Source of the DNA: Methylotenera sp.
Lineage (GTDB): Bacteria; Pseudomonadota; Gammaproteobacteria; Burkholderiales; Methylophilaceae
Length of the DNA stretch: 64,000 bases
NCBI RefSeq assembly: GCF_029946165.1
Contig: NZ_JAQSDZ010000010.1
Span: 124,001 to 188,000 of the forward strand
Direction of reading: 5' to 3'
How positions within the stretch are numbered: position 1 is the first letter of the stretch; each line of letters begins with the position of its first letter. Below the pieces are notes generated by a model that was not told the origin of the DNA, did not search any database, and saw only the letters and a program-made list of their open reading frames with translations. Position numbers and translations under genes: made by a program. Shown piece by piece: positions 35,846 through 44,550 of the stretch.

Positions 35846-37165
35846 ATGATAACAAAAACTATAAATCTAAAAATCATACTTAAGCGAACGCTCTATACCA
35901 TTTTATCAATATTGTTACTCTTGATAACTTGGATAGCTTTCGCTATTTACCATGATGAATCACCAGATATTGGAAGAGATGAGTTTTACGCTCTTAATCC
36001 TGAAAATATACCTGACAGTCAGAATATTGCAGTTGCATTATCAGGTCTAAATGCGCCAATAGGTGCGGATGTTATTGAACACGGGCAATTTGTAATTGGC
36101 ACCTATGAGCATTCGTTAAACAACTTCATCGCTAAACTAACAGTCGAAAATACAGGTGAACTGTCATTTGTAGGTGATTCAAATGAGTTTGACTGCTGGT
36201 CTGATTTTCCAGTTGAAAAAAAGAAAGGCAACTATATTAGTGAAGATCGCGTTAAATTCTTGTTACTTCAGAACAAAGTCTTACTAGACCGTTACAGCAG
36301 CTTATTTAATATGCCAGATTGGCGCGGTATGAGTAGTCATGGGCAAATTCATTACAGCGGTCAAACACTTATCAATTTGAATAAACTGCTTGCTGAGGAA
36401 ATTAAGCTCAATATTCAAACTGGTAATTCTGAAGCGGCTTATAGCAAGTGGCTAGCAAACCATCACTTTATAAGTCATATCTTGAAGCAAGATACAACAG
36501 CAATAGAGCACGCTGTTTTTTTAGTGTTAGACGGAATAAATTTATATTCACTAGAAAATTTACTTTTCAAATCTCCCGAAATAGGGATTAAACATTTTGA
36601 GGAACTACAAGTAGTTCTTAAACCAACCAATATAGAAAGATATAACTTGGCTGGCATGCTCAGGGCTGATTATAATTTCTTCAACATAGAGTTTTTAAAA
36701 AAACAAAATCAAACCACTGTTTTTCATCGTGAATTTATTCGTAACAGAATTTATCGCGCGCAAGTAGACTTGTTAAATAGAGCACAAAAACCACCAGCTA
36801 CATTCAGTGCAAGTAGGCATGAACTGAATGAAAAGTATGGCGAAACAACCAATATATTTGCTTATAATTGGCTAGACCCATTTAACAGCTTTCTTGCCAT
36901 GAGACTAACAAGTGGCTTTGCAAAAAACTTGTATTTGATTGGTTCTATGCATGCTAAAAATGCGTTGATTAATTCACTTAACTTAAGCGTTCAAATTAAG
37001 CAGAAAAAAATATCTCCAGCAAAAATTCAGGAATTTTTAAATCAAGCAGGCAAACAATACGATTGCCCATTTACTAATCAGCCTATGCAGTTTGATGCCC
37101 AAAACAATATATTGTTTTGTGACATCCCAGAATCAAAAACTCGCGTTGCTGAGGTTAGGCTTTAA
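35846..37165 (+). CDS. Membrane-anchored protein of unknown function
   Basis: 439 residues that I do not recognise. There is one N-terminal membrane segment (about 15-35), followed by a hydrophilic region of about 400 residues, probably periplasmic. Asn, Leu, Lys and Ile are plentiful and there are three cysteines near FDCWSDFP, YDCPFTNQ and LFCDIPES. No catalytic motif stands out. It lies 41 bp after moaC, followed by a 340-bp repeat-filled gap. The composition looks more AT-rich than its neighbours, which could mean later arrival. Confidence 0.6.
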   Translation: MITKTINLKIILKRTLYTILSILLLLITWIAFAIYHDESPDIGRDEFYALNPENIPDSQNIAVALSGLNAPIGADVIEHGQFVIGTYEHSLNNFIAKLTVENTGELSFVGDSNEFDCWSDFPVEKKKGNYISEDRVKFLLLQNKVLLDRYSSLFNMPDWRGMSSHGQIHYSGQTLINLNKLLAEEIKLNIQTGNSEAAYSKWLANHHFISHILKQDTTAIEHAVFLVLDGINLYSLENLLFKSPEIGIKHFEELQVVLKPTNIERYNLAGMLRADYNFFNIEFLKKQNQTTVFHREFIRNRIYRAQVDLLNRAQKPPATFSASRHELNEKYGETTNIFAYNWLDPFNSFLAMRLTSGFAKNLYLIGSMHAKNALINSLNLSVQIKQKKISPAKIQEFLNQAGKQYDCPFTNQPMQFDAQNNILFCDIPESKTRVAEVRL

Positions 37166-37202
37166 CTAAATAGCACTAGCTACAAACTTCTGGTCTATTT
37201 AA

Positions 37203-37237
37203 CGTCACTAGATTCCGACTTTCGTCGGAATGACGGG
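37203..37237. repeat. Short palindromic repeat of the CGTCATTCC type
   Basis: ATTCCGAC and GTCGGAAT flank TTTC, followed by GACGGGG. It resembles the arms of the fold-back repeats at 11979 and 28472 and the hairpin at 59239. The form recalls neisserial dRS3 units (ATTCC-N-GGAAT). Confidence 0.55.
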
Positions 37238-37296
37238 GTTTGAGATTAACTAAGCCCTCGTGAAAATCCAATGCGTTTTGATCCCCTGCTTTCGCG

Positions 37297-37460
37297 CCTG
37301 TTCTGTTCAGCTTCATGGGAGTATTCGGCTAGCGGTTGTTTGAGCGTTAGCGAGTTTCCGATGGCCGCCCAGGAAGCTGAGCAGAACAGGAAATAAGCGG
37401 AAGGGGGTAGCCTTTTCTTTGGTTACTTTCTTTTGGCTAAGCAAAAGAAAGTAATTCGTG
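37297..37460. repeat. Composite dispersed repeat with two hairpins
   Basis: One inverted repeat pairs CCTGTTCTGTTCAGCTTC (from 37297) with GAAGCTGAGCAGAACAGG (to 37390), with GTTTGAGCGTTAGCGAGTTT between. A second is perfect: TTACTTTCTTTTG (37423-37435) with CAAAAGAAAGTAA (37442-37454). Repeats of this wording are familiar from many Proteobacteria. There is no gene in this gap. Confidence 0.6.
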
Positions 37461-37505
37461 CGTCGCGCGAAAGCGACCTATTACAAGACTCAAGAACGCG
37501 CCCTG

Positions 37506-38588
37506 CTAATAACTACAATGGTAAGGCTCGGCATCTATCATCGGTTTTTCACCTAACATTAACGCCGTCACTAATTTCGCACTGGCTGGTGCCATGGTTA
37601 ATCCGTATCTAAAATGACCAGTATTCAGGTAAAGATTTTCGATGGTTGGATGCGCTGAAATAGTCGGCAAGTTTTCTGGAGTACCTGGGCGTAAGCCACT
37701 CCAGTGTTTGAGTATGGCTTGATTCTTTAGTGCTGGCATAATGGCTTCGGCTTTTGCGCTAATCTCATTGCGTACTTCTTGCGTCACGGAGGTGTCGAAA
37801 CCGACATCTTCTAAAGTGCTGCCAGCTAATAAATAGCCATCGCGACGTGGAATCATGTAGAAGCCTTCTCGATAGACAATTTGCTCAAGGTTTTTTTCTG
37901 GTTTATACAGCAGAATTTGCCCACGCATCGGTTTGATATTCAATTTTGCGCTAGTTTCTTTTAATAAATCAAAGCTCCACGCGCCTGATGTGACTATAAA
38001 TTGATCTGCGCTGATAGTTTTGCCATCAATCGTTTGCCACTCATTTAACTTTTGCGTTTCTTTTAGCGGCACAAGTTCGGTGTGTTCTAGCATGGTGACT
38101 TTGTTTTGCTCTAACCATTTACGCATGGCTTGCATAAAGTATGGCGGGCGAATTTGGCATACAGTAGGTAACCATAACGCATCTTCGCCACTGAGCGATT
38201 GCACGCCAAATGCAGATGCTTTAACGGCTTGGGCTGGTACTTGGTTGTTAGCGCACCATGCAGTTGCTGCTTGGGTATCGAAGTTTGGCAGTAGCAGAAA
38301 GCCTGACTGCTCAAAGTCGGTATCAATGCCTGTTTCGCGCAATAAGCGTTGGCAAATTTCTGCATAAGACTTCGCCCCATAATTGGTAAGCGTATTTACA
38401 GCTTCAGAATAAAGCCAAGGCAAGAGCGGAAAAACAATGCCGCCGCCCGCCCAAGATGATTCACCAGATGTCTGGCTGGCGATTTGGTTCCGCTCTACGA
38501 TAGTGACTTTGCAGCCACGACCGACCAACTCCATCGCGGTCATACAGCCAACAATACCACCACCTACAATTACTACATGTTTTGTCAT
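37506..38588 (-). CDS. FAD-dependent amine oxidase, glycine oxidase ThiO-like
   Basis: 360 residues of the D-amino-acid-oxidase fold. An N-terminal FAD loop VVIVGGGIVGCMTAMEL and the following E of TIVERN bind the nucleotide; MRGQILLYKP and the C-terminal WSGLRPGTPENLPTI and LNTGHFRYGLTMAP are typical of ThiO, which makes the glycine imine for thiazole synthesis. No other thi gene is adjacent, so D-amino acid or other amine oxidation remains possible. It lies just downstream of the Kef-type antiporter gene and is probably co-transcribed with it. Confidence 0.82.
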   Translation of the reverse strand: MTKHVVIVGGGIVGCMTAMELVGRGCKVTIVERNQIASQTSGESSWAGGGIVFPLLPWLYSEAVNTLTNYGAKSYAEICQRLLRETGIDTDFEQSGFLLLPNFDTQAATAWCANNQVPAQAVKASAFGVQSLSGEDALWLPTVCQIRPPYFMQAMRKWLEQNKVTMLEHTELVPLKETQKLNEWQTIDGKTISADQFIVTSGAWSFDLLKETSAKLNIKPMRGQILLYKPEKNLEQIVYREGFYMIPRRDGYLLAGSTLEDVGFDTSVTQEVRNEISAKAEAIMPALKNQAILKHWSGLRPGTPENLPTISAHPTIENLYLNTGHFRYGLTMAPASAKLVTALMLGEKPMIDAEPYHCSY

Positions 38589-38597
38589 AATTCCTGC

Positions 38598-40586
38598 TTA
38601 TTTATTAGCTACTCGCCCTATTAACAAAGCATTCTGTGCGTTAGTTAAACCTGTTGGCTGACCAAGCAGAACGATCACATCGCCTTCTGCCAAGATGCTT
38701 TGCTCGCTAAGCTGAGAGCCATTTGAGTTTGGGCGACGTATAGATTTCACTTCTACCTCAAAATTTTCCAGATGCATATCAGCCAAGTTTCTACCAATGG
38801 CAAATGTACCTGGTGAAATAATTACAGAATGCAGCCGCACTTGTTGATTGTCTAACCCCTCATTTTCCACATCTGAAATACCGTGGAAGTAACCTTTAAA
38901 TAATTTGTAGCGTTCTTCGCGGAAAATACGAATGCGCTTCACCACGCGATTTAATGGCACACCGAGTAGCATGAGCGCATGCGAAGCTAGCATTAAACTA
39001 CCTTCTAAAATCTCAGGTACCACTTCAGCGGCACCAGCCGCTCTTAGCGTTTCCATATTGGTATCGTCCACTGTACGGACGATGACTGGTAATTGTGGGT
39101 AATTTTCTTGTACGATATGCAGAATCTTCATAGCGGCACGATTATCCGCATAACTAATCACCAAGGCTTTAGCTCGCGCACCGCCTGCCGCTTCTAATAC
39201 AACGCGTCGCGCTGCATCCCCAAACATTACATTCTCCCCTGCGGTTGCCGCCTCCAGCACCCGAGCAGGATCAATATCTAAAGCAATATATGGGATGGCT
39301 TCTTCTCTTAAAAAGCGGGCAAGATACTGGCCACTCCGTCCATAGCCGCAAATAATCACGTGGTTATGTAAGTGCTTACCCGCATCATCAATATCCTGCA
39401 CAACTTGCCCGCTATTGCGGCTATAGCTTTGCACCAACTTTCTGGCAATACGACCATTAAACTGAATAAGAAACGGCGCAATCACCATAGAAAGTAAGGA
39501 GGCAGCAAGTACCACTTGCAACGCTGGGCCACCGATAAGTTTTTGCTCTACACCTAGCGCCAAAATAACAAAACTAAATTCACCTGCCTGGGCAAGAATC
39601 AAACCAGTGCGAATCGCTACACCATTTTCGTACTTCACCAGTCTAACAACCAAAGTAACGATTGCGGCTTTGAGCATTATAAGTGCGATTAACACCAATA
39701 AAATCGCGCCAATATGATGGGATATTTGTTGCACATCTAGCAGCATGCCAACGCTGATAAAAAACAATCCTAAAAAGATGTCGCGGAACGCTGAAATGTC
39801 AGACTCCACTTGGTATCTAAATTTGGTTTCTGAAATTAACATCCCTGCGATAAAGGCCCCTAGGGCATAAGATAAACCCGCGAGCTTAGTCGCATACGCC
39901 AACAACAATGTGACCATTAATACGTTCATTACAAACAGTTCGCGTGAACGTTGACTAGCAACCAAATTAAACCACGGGTTAATTAACCATTTACCGATAG
40001 TAAATAAGAACAACAGCATGGCCGCCGCTTTTAACATCGCCAAACCAAGTACGTCTGTTAGATTAGTACCCGCCACGCCTAAAGCAGGAATAAGCACCAG
40101 AACTGGCACCACGGCAATGTCTTGAAATAGGAGTACGCCTATACTCAAGCGCCCATGACGTGAGTTTAAATCAACGCGTTCAGCTAAAATCTTTGAAACA
40201 ATCGCCGTAGAAGACATAGTGATAGCCGCGCCCACAACAAATGCCGCAGACCAATCTAATCCCGCTAACTTGGCGATGCACATCACTACACCCAGTGTAA
40301 TGAAAACTTGCGACCCACCTAAGCCGAGCACTTTCTTACGCATGGCATAAAGTTGAGGCAAGCTAAATTCAAGGCCGATACTGAACATTAGAAACACAAT
40401 GCCGAACTCTGCAAACTCGCGATTAGCTTCGCTTTCTGTAAGTAAGCCAGAGGTATGCGGGCCAAGCATCACACCGACTAAGAAATAAGCCAACATCGCT
40501 GGCAAGCGCAGCCTGCGGAACAAGGCAACGGCTAATACAGCGCTGACAAGCAGAATTAAAATTAATGGTAAAGTTTCGTTCATCAT
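38598..40586 (-). CDS. CPA2-family cation:proton antiporter with RCK domain (Kef/YbaL-like)
   Basis: 662 residues: an N-terminal antiporter domain of about 12-13 membrane segments (about 1-380), a TrkA-N/RCK Rossmann domain (IICGYGRSGQYLARFL near 415) and a TrkA-C domain at the end (about 575-655). Membrane motifs include MSSTAIVSKIL. Members exchange K+ or Na+ for H+, gated by nucleotide or glutathione adducts. It is closest in layout to YbaL/KefB; the glutathione site cannot be checked by eye. It is divergent from kdsD. Confidence 0.9.
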   Translation of the reverse strand: MMNETLPLILILLVSAVLAVALFRRLRLPAMLAYFLVGVMLGPHTSGLLTESEANREFAEFGIVFLMFSIGLEFSLPQLYAMRKKVLGLGGSQVFITLGVVMCIAKLAGLDWSAAFVVGAAITMSSTAIVSKILAERVDLNSRHGRLSIGVLLFQDIAVVPVLVLIPALGVAGTNLTDVLGLAMLKAAAMLLFLFTIGKWLINPWFNLVASQRSRELFVMNVLMVTLLLAYATKLAGLSYALGAFIAGMLISETKFRYQVESDISAFRDIFLGLFFISVGMLLDVQQISHHIGAILLVLIALIMLKAAIVTLVVRLVKYENGVAIRTGLILAQAGEFSFVILALGVEQKLIGGPALQVVLAASLLSMVIAPFLIQFNGRIARKLVQSYSRNSGQVVQDIDDAGKHLHNHVIICGYGRSGQYLARFLREEAIPYIALDIDPARVLEAATAGENVMFGDAARRVVLEAAGGARAKALVISYADNRAAMKILHIVQENYPQLPVIVRTVDDTNMETLRAAGAAEVVPEILEGSLMLASHALMLLGVPLNRVVKRIRIFREERYKLFKGYFHGISDVENEGLDNQQVRLHSVIISPGTFAIGRNLADMHLENFEVEVKSIRRPNSNGSQLSEQSILAEGDVIVLLGQPTGLTNAQNALLIGRVANK

Positions 40587-40651
40587 GAGCTATAAATTGT
40601 AACTAGATATCAGTTAAGTTCTTTTGTTTTTTGTCAATTAAGTAGATACTA

Positions 40652-40718
40652 AAAAACCAGCTAGCAAAATCACATTAGCAAAATGTGTGCCTAAAACAAT
40701 AGTATTTTGCTGGTTTTT
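40652..40718. other. Complex inverted repeat between the antiporter gene and kdsD
   Basis: AAAAACCAG (40652-40660) pairs with CTGGTTTTT (40710-40718), CAAAAT with ATTTTG, and an inner hairpin is CACATT/AATGTG. It looks like a bidirectional terminator set between two divergent genes, where none is needed, so it may end a small transcript or be a repeat remnant. Confidence 0.4.
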
Positions 40719-40835
40719 GCAAAAATGTCATTTTTGAAGCTTATTTAGGCTTTATGTGTGACGATTTCCCTTTTATACTAACCGATAATTATGTCAATTT
40801 TCGAAAAATGCTATTAATTATGCAGCTTAAAATAA

Positions 40836-41840
40836 ATGTCAGCACAAAGTAACCTATCAAAATCTGCAACTACTGAGCAAAACACACTAGCGCTGGCCCG
40901 TGATGTACTGCTATTAGAAGCCAGTGAAATCAATGCACTTGCTTTGAGGCTGGATGGACAATTTACGGATGCAGTCGCACTTATTCTACAATGCAAAGGA
41001 CGCGTTGTAGTAAGTGGCATGGGCAAATCTGGCCATATTGGCGGCAAAATAGCCTCGACATTAGCTAGTACTGGTACGCCAGCATTTTTTATGCATCCTG
41101 CAGAAGCCAGCCATGGCGATTTAGGCATGATTACCACGGGCGACATTGTGATTGCGCTGTCAAATTCCGGTGAGAGCGATGAAATTCTCGCCATTGTGCC
41201 GCCGCTCAAAAGGTTAGGCGCAAGCATTATAGCTATTACAGGTAATGATTCATCCACTTTAGCAAAAGCCGCGGATATTCATTTAAGCGCACATGTCGCG
41301 AAAGAAGCTTGCCCACTTGGATTAGCGCCAACTTCGAGCACAACGGTTGCTCTGGCTTTAGGTGATGCGCTGGCGCTGTGCGTACTCGATCAGCGTGACT
41401 TTACCGCGGAAGATTTCGCGCGCTCTCACCCGGGCGGTAGCCTTGGTCGACGTTTACTAATTCATGTAAGTGACTTAATGCGCACTGGCGAACAAATTCC
41501 AAAAGTTGCTATCAATGCCAATCTTTCTGATGGTTTGTTAGAAATGACACGCAAGGGCTTAGGGCTTACCGCAATTGTTGATAGCATCAATATGCCGATT
41601 GGTATTTTTACCGATGGTGATTTACGCCGAGCGTTTGAGCAAAAGGTAGATGTTGCTATTTCTGGTATTAAAGACGTGATGCATCAAAATCCATTTACCA
41701 TTCATCAAAGTAAATTAGCCATTGAAGCCGTTGAGATGATGGAGCAACGTAAAATCAACGCGTTGTTAGTTATTGATGATGCAGGCGTTTTAGTTGGTGC
41801 ATTAAACATGCATGATCTTTTATTAGCGAAAGTAGTTTAA
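40836..41840 (+). CDS. kdsD: Arabinose-5-phosphate isomerase KdsD
   Basis: Makes arabinose 5-phosphate from ribulose 5-phosphate, the first step of Kdo synthesis for lipopolysaccharide. 334 residues: a SIS domain with GMGKSGHIGGKIASTLASTG and FMHPAEASHGDLGMI, then two CBS domains (about 205-330). It heads the run kdsD-kdsC-lptC-lptA-lptB, a standard arrangement. Only 5 bp separate it from kdsC. Confidence 0.95.
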   Translation: MSAQSNLSKSATTEQNTLALARDVLLLEASEINALALRLDGQFTDAVALILQCKGRVVVSGMGKSGHIGGKIASTLASTGTPAFFMHPAEASHGDLGMITTGDIVIALSNSGESDEILAIVPPLKRLGASIIAITGNDSSTLAKAADIHLSAHVAKEACPLGLAPTSSTTVALALGDALALCVLDQRDFTAEDFARSHPGGSLGRRLLIHVSDLMRTGEQIPKVAINANLSDGLLEMTRKGLGLTAIVDSINMPIGIFTDGDLRRAFEQKVDVAISGIKDVMHQNPFTIHQSKLAIEAVEMMEQRKINALLVIDDAGVLVGALNMHDLLLAKVV

Positions 41841-41845
41841 GTGTA

Positions 41846-42406
41846 ATGAACATAAAGACGTTAAATACTGAGTTGCTGGCTCGTTTCAAAAATATTAAGT
41901 TATTAGTGCTTGATGTCGATGGTGTGATGACCAACGGCGGTCTGACCATAGGTGATGATGGTCAAGAATATAAGACTTTTCATGCGCATGACGGGCTTGG
42001 CATGAAGTTGCTTAAAGCCACAGGCGTTGAAATGGCGATTATTACAGGACGTACCTCCAACGTAGTAAAAAAACGTGCTGAAAGTACTGGCGTTGCGCAT
42101 TTCTACCAAGGTGCAGAAGATAAATTAGCGGCGTTTAACGACTTAATGAGTAAAAGCGGTTTGCAAGCAAACCAATGTGCATTTATGGGCGATGATGTGG
42201 TGGATTTACCACCTATGCTTAAATGCGGCCTTGCACTTGCCGTACCAGATTCACCAGCTTTAGTACTGAAATATGCCCATTATGTCACCGCTAAATCAGG
42301 GGGTCACGGGGCGGTGCGTGAGGTTTGCGAACTCATTATGCAGGCGCAAGGTACGTTTGATTCACAAATGGCACAATTTTTAACGCAAGCAAGTATCTCC
42401 AACTAA
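41846..42406 (+). CDS. kdsC: 3-deoxy-D-manno-octulosonate 8-phosphate phosphatase KdsC
   Basis: A HAD phosphatase that releases Kdo from Kdo-8-phosphate. 186 residues. The catalytic motif DVDGVMTNGG (about 24-33), motif II Thr in IITGRTS and the metal-binding MGDDVVDLP are all present. There is no cap domain, as expected for this tetrameric class. Its last base overlaps the first base of lptC (TAATG), indicating coupled translation. Confidence 0.95.
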   Translation: MNIKTLNTELLARFKNIKLLVLDVDGVMTNGGLTIGDDGQEYKTFHAHDGLGMKLLKATGVEMAIITGRTSNVVKKRAESTGVAHFYQGAEDKLAAFNDLMSKSGLQANQCAFMGDDVVDLPPMLKCGLALAVPDSPALVLKYAHYVTAKSGGHGAVREVCELIMQAQGTFDSQMAQFLTQASISN

Positions 42407-43137
42407 TGAGCTTGAGTAAACGTTCGGCAATTATTTTCCCGATAGTGATATTGTCGGTACTGGCATTGATTACCGCGTGGATTAATTATACGGTACAACC
42501 GCCACAAGCAAAGCTAGATGGTAGCAGCAGGCATGACCCAGATTATATCGTGAGTAATTTTGTGACTTCTCAAACCGATGTAAACGGTAAGTTGCGGTAT
42601 AAACTAGCCGCAGCGGAAATGAGACATTTTCCTGATAATGACAGCACAGATTTACAGCGCCCTCGTTATACACAATTTAGTCTTGACAAGCCTTATACGC
42701 AAGTTGAGGCGTTACGTGGTTATGTTGCAAGCGATGGTGAACGAGTGCAGCTAGTTGAAAAAGTTAAAATTACTCGCCAAGCATTTGCTGGTAAAGGTGA
42801 AATGACGGTTGAAACAGAGTATCTTAACATTCTGCCCAATCAAGATTTAGTGCAAACCGATAAGCCAGTCGTAATAAAACAAGCGCCTAAAACTGTTATT
42901 TACGCCACGGGGATGGTGTATGAAAAGAATATCCGCACCATGACCCTATTGCATAAAGTACGTGCGCATTACGAAAAGCCGGCGACAATAAGCCAGAATG
43001 CTGCGGTACCAGAAGAAACGAAAATACCACAAAGTGAATTATCGCCACCAAGCGAAGAAAATAAAAAGACTACAAAAGCCACTGAAACTGCTAAGCAAAA
43101 GGCAGGTTCACCATTACAAAAATCTAATACGAATTAA
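42406..43137 (+). CDS. lptC: LPS export protein LptC
   Basis: A bitopic inner-membrane protein that passes lipopolysaccharide from LptB2FG to LptA. 243 residues: an N-terminal membrane helix (about 8-26), a beta-jellyroll domain (DPDYIVSNFVTSQTDVNG and later strands), then a C-terminal extension of about 50 residues rich in Lys, Thr, Glu and Pro that is longer than the usual 190-residue protein. The extension looks disordered. It is placed between kdsC and lptA as in most Proteobacteria. Confidence 0.9.
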   Translation: MSLSKRSAIIFPIVILSVLALITAWINYTVQPPQAKLDGSSRHDPDYIVSNFVTSQTDVNGKLRYKLAAAEMRHFPDNDSTDLQRPRYTQFSLDKPYTQVEALRGYVASDGERVQLVEKVKITRQAFAGKGEMTVETEYLNILPNQDLVQTDKPVVIKQAPKTVIYATGMVYEKNIRTMTLLHKVRAHYEKPATISQNAAVPEETKIPQSELSPPSEENKKTTKATETAKQKAGSPLQKSNTN

Positions 43138-43158
43138 TGTACGAATTTGGGAGAAGCC

Positions 43159-43758
43159 ATGATTAAAAAATTAACCAACAGACAGCATCACTTAATAATA
43201 AACTATGTTTTTCTAAGCTTAGCTTTGTTAAGCTGTTCCAACTTAGCGTTAGCTGAGTCGGCAGATAGAAATAAGCCAATTGATTTGGAAGCCGACTCCG
43301 TCAAAGTAGATGATGCCAAACAAATCAGCACTTATTCAGGTAATGTGATATTGACACAAGGCACTTTGATTATTCATGCGGATAAACTTATCGTGCGTGA
43401 GGACAGTGCGGGCTTTCAACACAGTACCTCATTGGGCAATCCAACGACATTTAAACAAAAGCGTGAAGGTAAGAACGAGTATATGGAAGGTAGCGCCCAA
43501 CGTATTGAATATGATGGTCGCATGGATAAAATACAGTTATATACCAAAGCTTGGGTAAAACGTGGCGAGGATATTGTGCATGGTGACTACATCAGCTATG
43601 ACGCTAATGCTGAATATGCTGAAGTCTTGGGCGGCACAAAAACAGTAGATGGAAAAACCACTAATGGCCGAGTGCACGCTATTATTCAACCAAAAAACAA
43701 AAAAACAACCGAGCCAGTTATTGATAATGCAAAGCCTGCTACTAAGCCAAGCAATTAA
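43159..43758 (+). CDS. lptA: LPS transport periplasmic protein LptA
   Basis: The soluble bridge protein for LPS across the periplasm. 199 residues from the ATG at 43159, chosen because GGGAG lies just before it; an upstream TTG is in frame. A signal peptide ends near NLALAESAD. The OstA-type beta domain contains DDAKQISTYSGNVILTQGT and RIEYDGRMDKIQLY. The C-terminus has a short Lys/Thr/Pro tail. Confidence 0.92.
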   Translation: MIKKLTNRQHHLIINYVFLSLALLSCSNLALAESADRNKPIDLEADSVKVDDAKQISTYSGNVILTQGTLIIHADKLIVREDSAGFQHSTSLGNPTTFKQKREGKNEYMEGSAQRIEYDGRMDKIQLYTKAWVKRGEDIVHGDYISYDANAEYAEVLGGTKTVDGKTTNGRVHAIIQPKNKKTTEPVIDNAKPATKPSN

Positions 43759-43815
43759 CTACTGGCAATCCAAATGCTCAATCAAGTCATTGAGAAATAT
43801 TAGATTATAGCTATT

Positions 43816-44550
43816 GTGAGTAAGCAAATGAGTGAACTGGTTGTAGAAAATTTACGTAAATCGTACAAAACGCGTACCGTCGTGCAGGATATCTCCTTGA
43901 GCGTCAAAAGTGGCGAGGTCGTGGGTTTACTTGGTCCAAATGGCGCAGGTAAAACTACCAGTTTTTACATGATAGTTGGCTTAGTAGCTCTAGATGATGG
44001 CCGCATCCTACTCGATGGCAAAGATTTAAGTCGCATGCCTATTCACATGCGCGCAAGAATGGGTTTGTCTTATTTGCCGCAAGAGCCTTCTATTTTTCGT
44101 AAACTCACCGTCTCTGAAAACATTCTTGCTGTATTAGAGTTGCAAGAGATGTCAGAAGATGACATGAACGAGAAATTAGAATCGTTACTTGAAGAGTTAC
44201 ATATTTCGCATATTCGTGACAGCGCTGCGGTGAGTTTATCTGGTGGTGAGCGACGCCGGGTTGAAATTGCACGCTGTTTAGCCTCTAACCCAAGCTTTAT
44301 TTTGTTAGATGAACCATTTGCAGGGATTGACCCAATTGCTGTAATTGATATTCAAAAAATCATTCGCTTTTTGACGGCGCGCAATATCGGCGTGTTAATA
44401 ACTGACCATAATGTGCGTGAAACCTTAGGCATTTGCGACCGTGCTTATATTGTTAATCAAGGTCATGTATTCGCATCAGGCCATCCCAACGAAATTGTTG
44501 AAAATGAAAGAGTGCGCGAAGTGTATCTAGGTAAAGATTTCCGTCTATGA
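43816..44550 (+). CDS. lptB: LPS export ABC transporter ATPase LptB
   Basis: The cytoplasmic ATPase of LptB2FG, which extracts LPS from the inner membrane. 244 residues with Walker [12 protein letters not shown], the Q-loop [11 protein letters not shown], signature [15 protein letters not shown] and Walker [13 protein letters not shown]. The start is GTG at 43816 or ATG at 43828. lptF and lptG are not in this window, as is common. It overlaps rpoN by 4 bp. Confidence 0.95.
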   Translation: MSKQMSELVVENLRKSYKTRTVVQDISLSVKSGEVVGLLGPNGAGKTTSFYMIVGLVALDDGRILLDGKDLSRMPIHMRARMGLSYLPQEPSIFRKLTVSENILAVLELQEMSEDDMNEKLESLLEELHISHIRDSAAVSLSGGERRRVEIARCLASNPSFILLDEPFAGIDPIAVIDIQKIIRFLTARNIGVLITDHNVRETLGICDRAYIVNQGHVFASGHPNEIVENERVREVYLGKDFRL

